Below the pieces are notes generated by a model. The model saw only the letters and a list, made by a program, of their open reading frames with translations, was not told the origin of the DNA and ran no database searches. This document shows, piece after piece, positions 63,611-64,000 of a stretch of 64,000 nucleotides of DNA. Origin of the DNA: JASLDZ01 sp964242625 (GTDB lineage: Bacteria > Pseudomonadota > Alphaproteobacteria > Caulobacterales > Caulobacteraceae); the NCBI GenBank assembly GCA_964242625.1, contig CAXTAO010000010.1:1-64000 (forward strand), written 5' to 3'. Within the stretch, counting starts at the first letter, position 1. Each line of letters starts with the position of its first letter. The translations under genes were made by a program, and so were the position numbers.

Positions 63611-64000
63611 CTAGCGTGGCGGGACGAGCGGCGCGGGCTCGACGGTCACGGTGCGCGTGATGGGCGCGAGCGGCCGCCCGCCCCGCGACCAGGCGGCGAC
63701 CCGCGCGAGGCTGTCGACCTCGAGGTCGGCCCAGAACAGGTTGAACGCGGGCGCCTCCAGCCTCTGCGCCCACCCGCCTGTTCGGCGCAGGGAGGGCGCC
63801 CGCGGCCGCGAAGTGCGCAGGAGGCCGGCGACGCACCGCGCCTCGACTTGATGCGGCAGAAGCGCCGGCCGGGTTCCCCACTCCAGCCGGGTGGCGTTGG
63901 CTGCGCCGAGGTTGGCGCGCTCGGGCGCGGCCGGTTGGCCCACGGCGCCCGTCAGCGGGTTGACGCACAGCGCCGGGCGACGGCCCAACGGCTCGAGTTC
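63611..64000 (-). CDS. DUF3089-like protein, 3' end only (partial)
   Basis: Only the last 130 residues are inside the window; the gene continues past the right edge. The segment LCVNPLTGAVGQPAAPERANLGA and RCVAGLLR resemble the C-terminal part of DUF3089 proteins, which have an alpha/beta-hydrolase-like fold and are often exported. The C-terminus is Arg/Pro-rich (PLAPITRTVTVEPAPLVPPR). No catalytic residue lies in the visible part. It is convergent with recG. Confidence 0.5.
   Translation of the reverse strand, partial: ELEPLGRRPALCVNPLTGAVGQPAAPERANLGAANATRLEWGTRPALLPHQVEARCVAGLLRTSRPRAPSLRRTGGWAQRLEAPAFNLFWADLEVDSLARVAAWSRGGRPLAPITRTVTVEPAPLVPPR

Noticed and set aside
61143..63968. A long minus-strand frame of 941 codons over recG
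   Set aside because: Only its last 95 codons (sdhE) are real; the rest is antisense to recG.

Overview
This 64 kb window is a GC-rich bacterial chromosome segment packed with housekeeping genes. It looks like an alphaproteobacterium, most likely from Caulobacterales (Caulobacteraceae-like). The reasons are: a complete 14-subunit nuoA-N operon running on into birA, coaX, rnj (RNase J) and a methylmalonyl-CoA epimerase; the mfd/sdhE/recG cluster; lon-hup-tRNA-Val beside nuo; a class II DAHP synthase; PEPxxWA-type C-terminal sorting signals; and several -10 elements matching the Caulobacter housekeeping consensus GCTANAWC. The taxonomic call is inference from gene content, not from a marker comparison.

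Layout. 1-3.5 kb: tRNA-Ser(UGA), the DNA ligase/polymerase LigD and a PEP-CTERM surface protein. 3.6-5.6 kb: a type III polyketide synthase coupled to an isoprenylcysteine-methyltransferase-like enzyme, divergent from a small ribbon-helix-helix protein. 5.6-8.7 kb: UvrD helicase and a second PEP-CTERM protein, separated by a perfect hairpin. 8.9-15.2 kb: a minus-strand operon glmU-rpiA-gor-O-antigen ligase-DAHP synthase with a recognisable promoter. 15.3-21.9 kb: gph, tRNA-Val(CAC), a DUF2336 protein, an S9 peptidase, a DegT-family aminotransferase, msrB and a glycine/tyrosine-rich exported protein. 21.9-29.2 kb: a minus-strand run of overlapping genes (rarA, a RluA-type pseudouridine synthase and a lipoprotein; then crcB, rluC, a TPR/2OG-oxygenase, a HAD phosphatase and an ATP12 chaperone). 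29.2-34.3 kb: two VOC proteins, a Do-type protease, an MFS transporter and a nucleotide phosphodiesterase. 34.3-52.8 kb: the nuoA-to-mce operon. 52.9-64 kb: tRNA-Asp, a GT1 glycosyltransferase, tRNA-Val(UAC), hup, lon, mfd, sdhE, recG and the 3' end of a DUF3089-like gene that leaves the window.

How it works together. The long operon builds respiratory complex I and adds biotin-protein ligation, CoA synthesis, RNA processing and propionyl-CoA metabolism. The right end is DNA repair and protein quality control (Mfd, RecG, Lon, HU). The glmU operon feeds the cell envelope and redox balance. Genes are tightly coupled: many start codons are GTG or TTG tucked into the previous stop codon (NTGA), and this pattern fixes many start sites.

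I saw no transposon, integrase, prophage, CRISPR array, restriction system or obvious defence island. The items most worth a second look are a 26-codon membrane-peptide ORF fitted exactly between nuoE and nuoF, the PKS/methyltransferase pair, a TPR-oxygenase inside an rRNA-modification gene cluster, and promoter elements placed so close to start codons that they predict leaderless mRNAs. No stretch over 300 bases lacks a gene.
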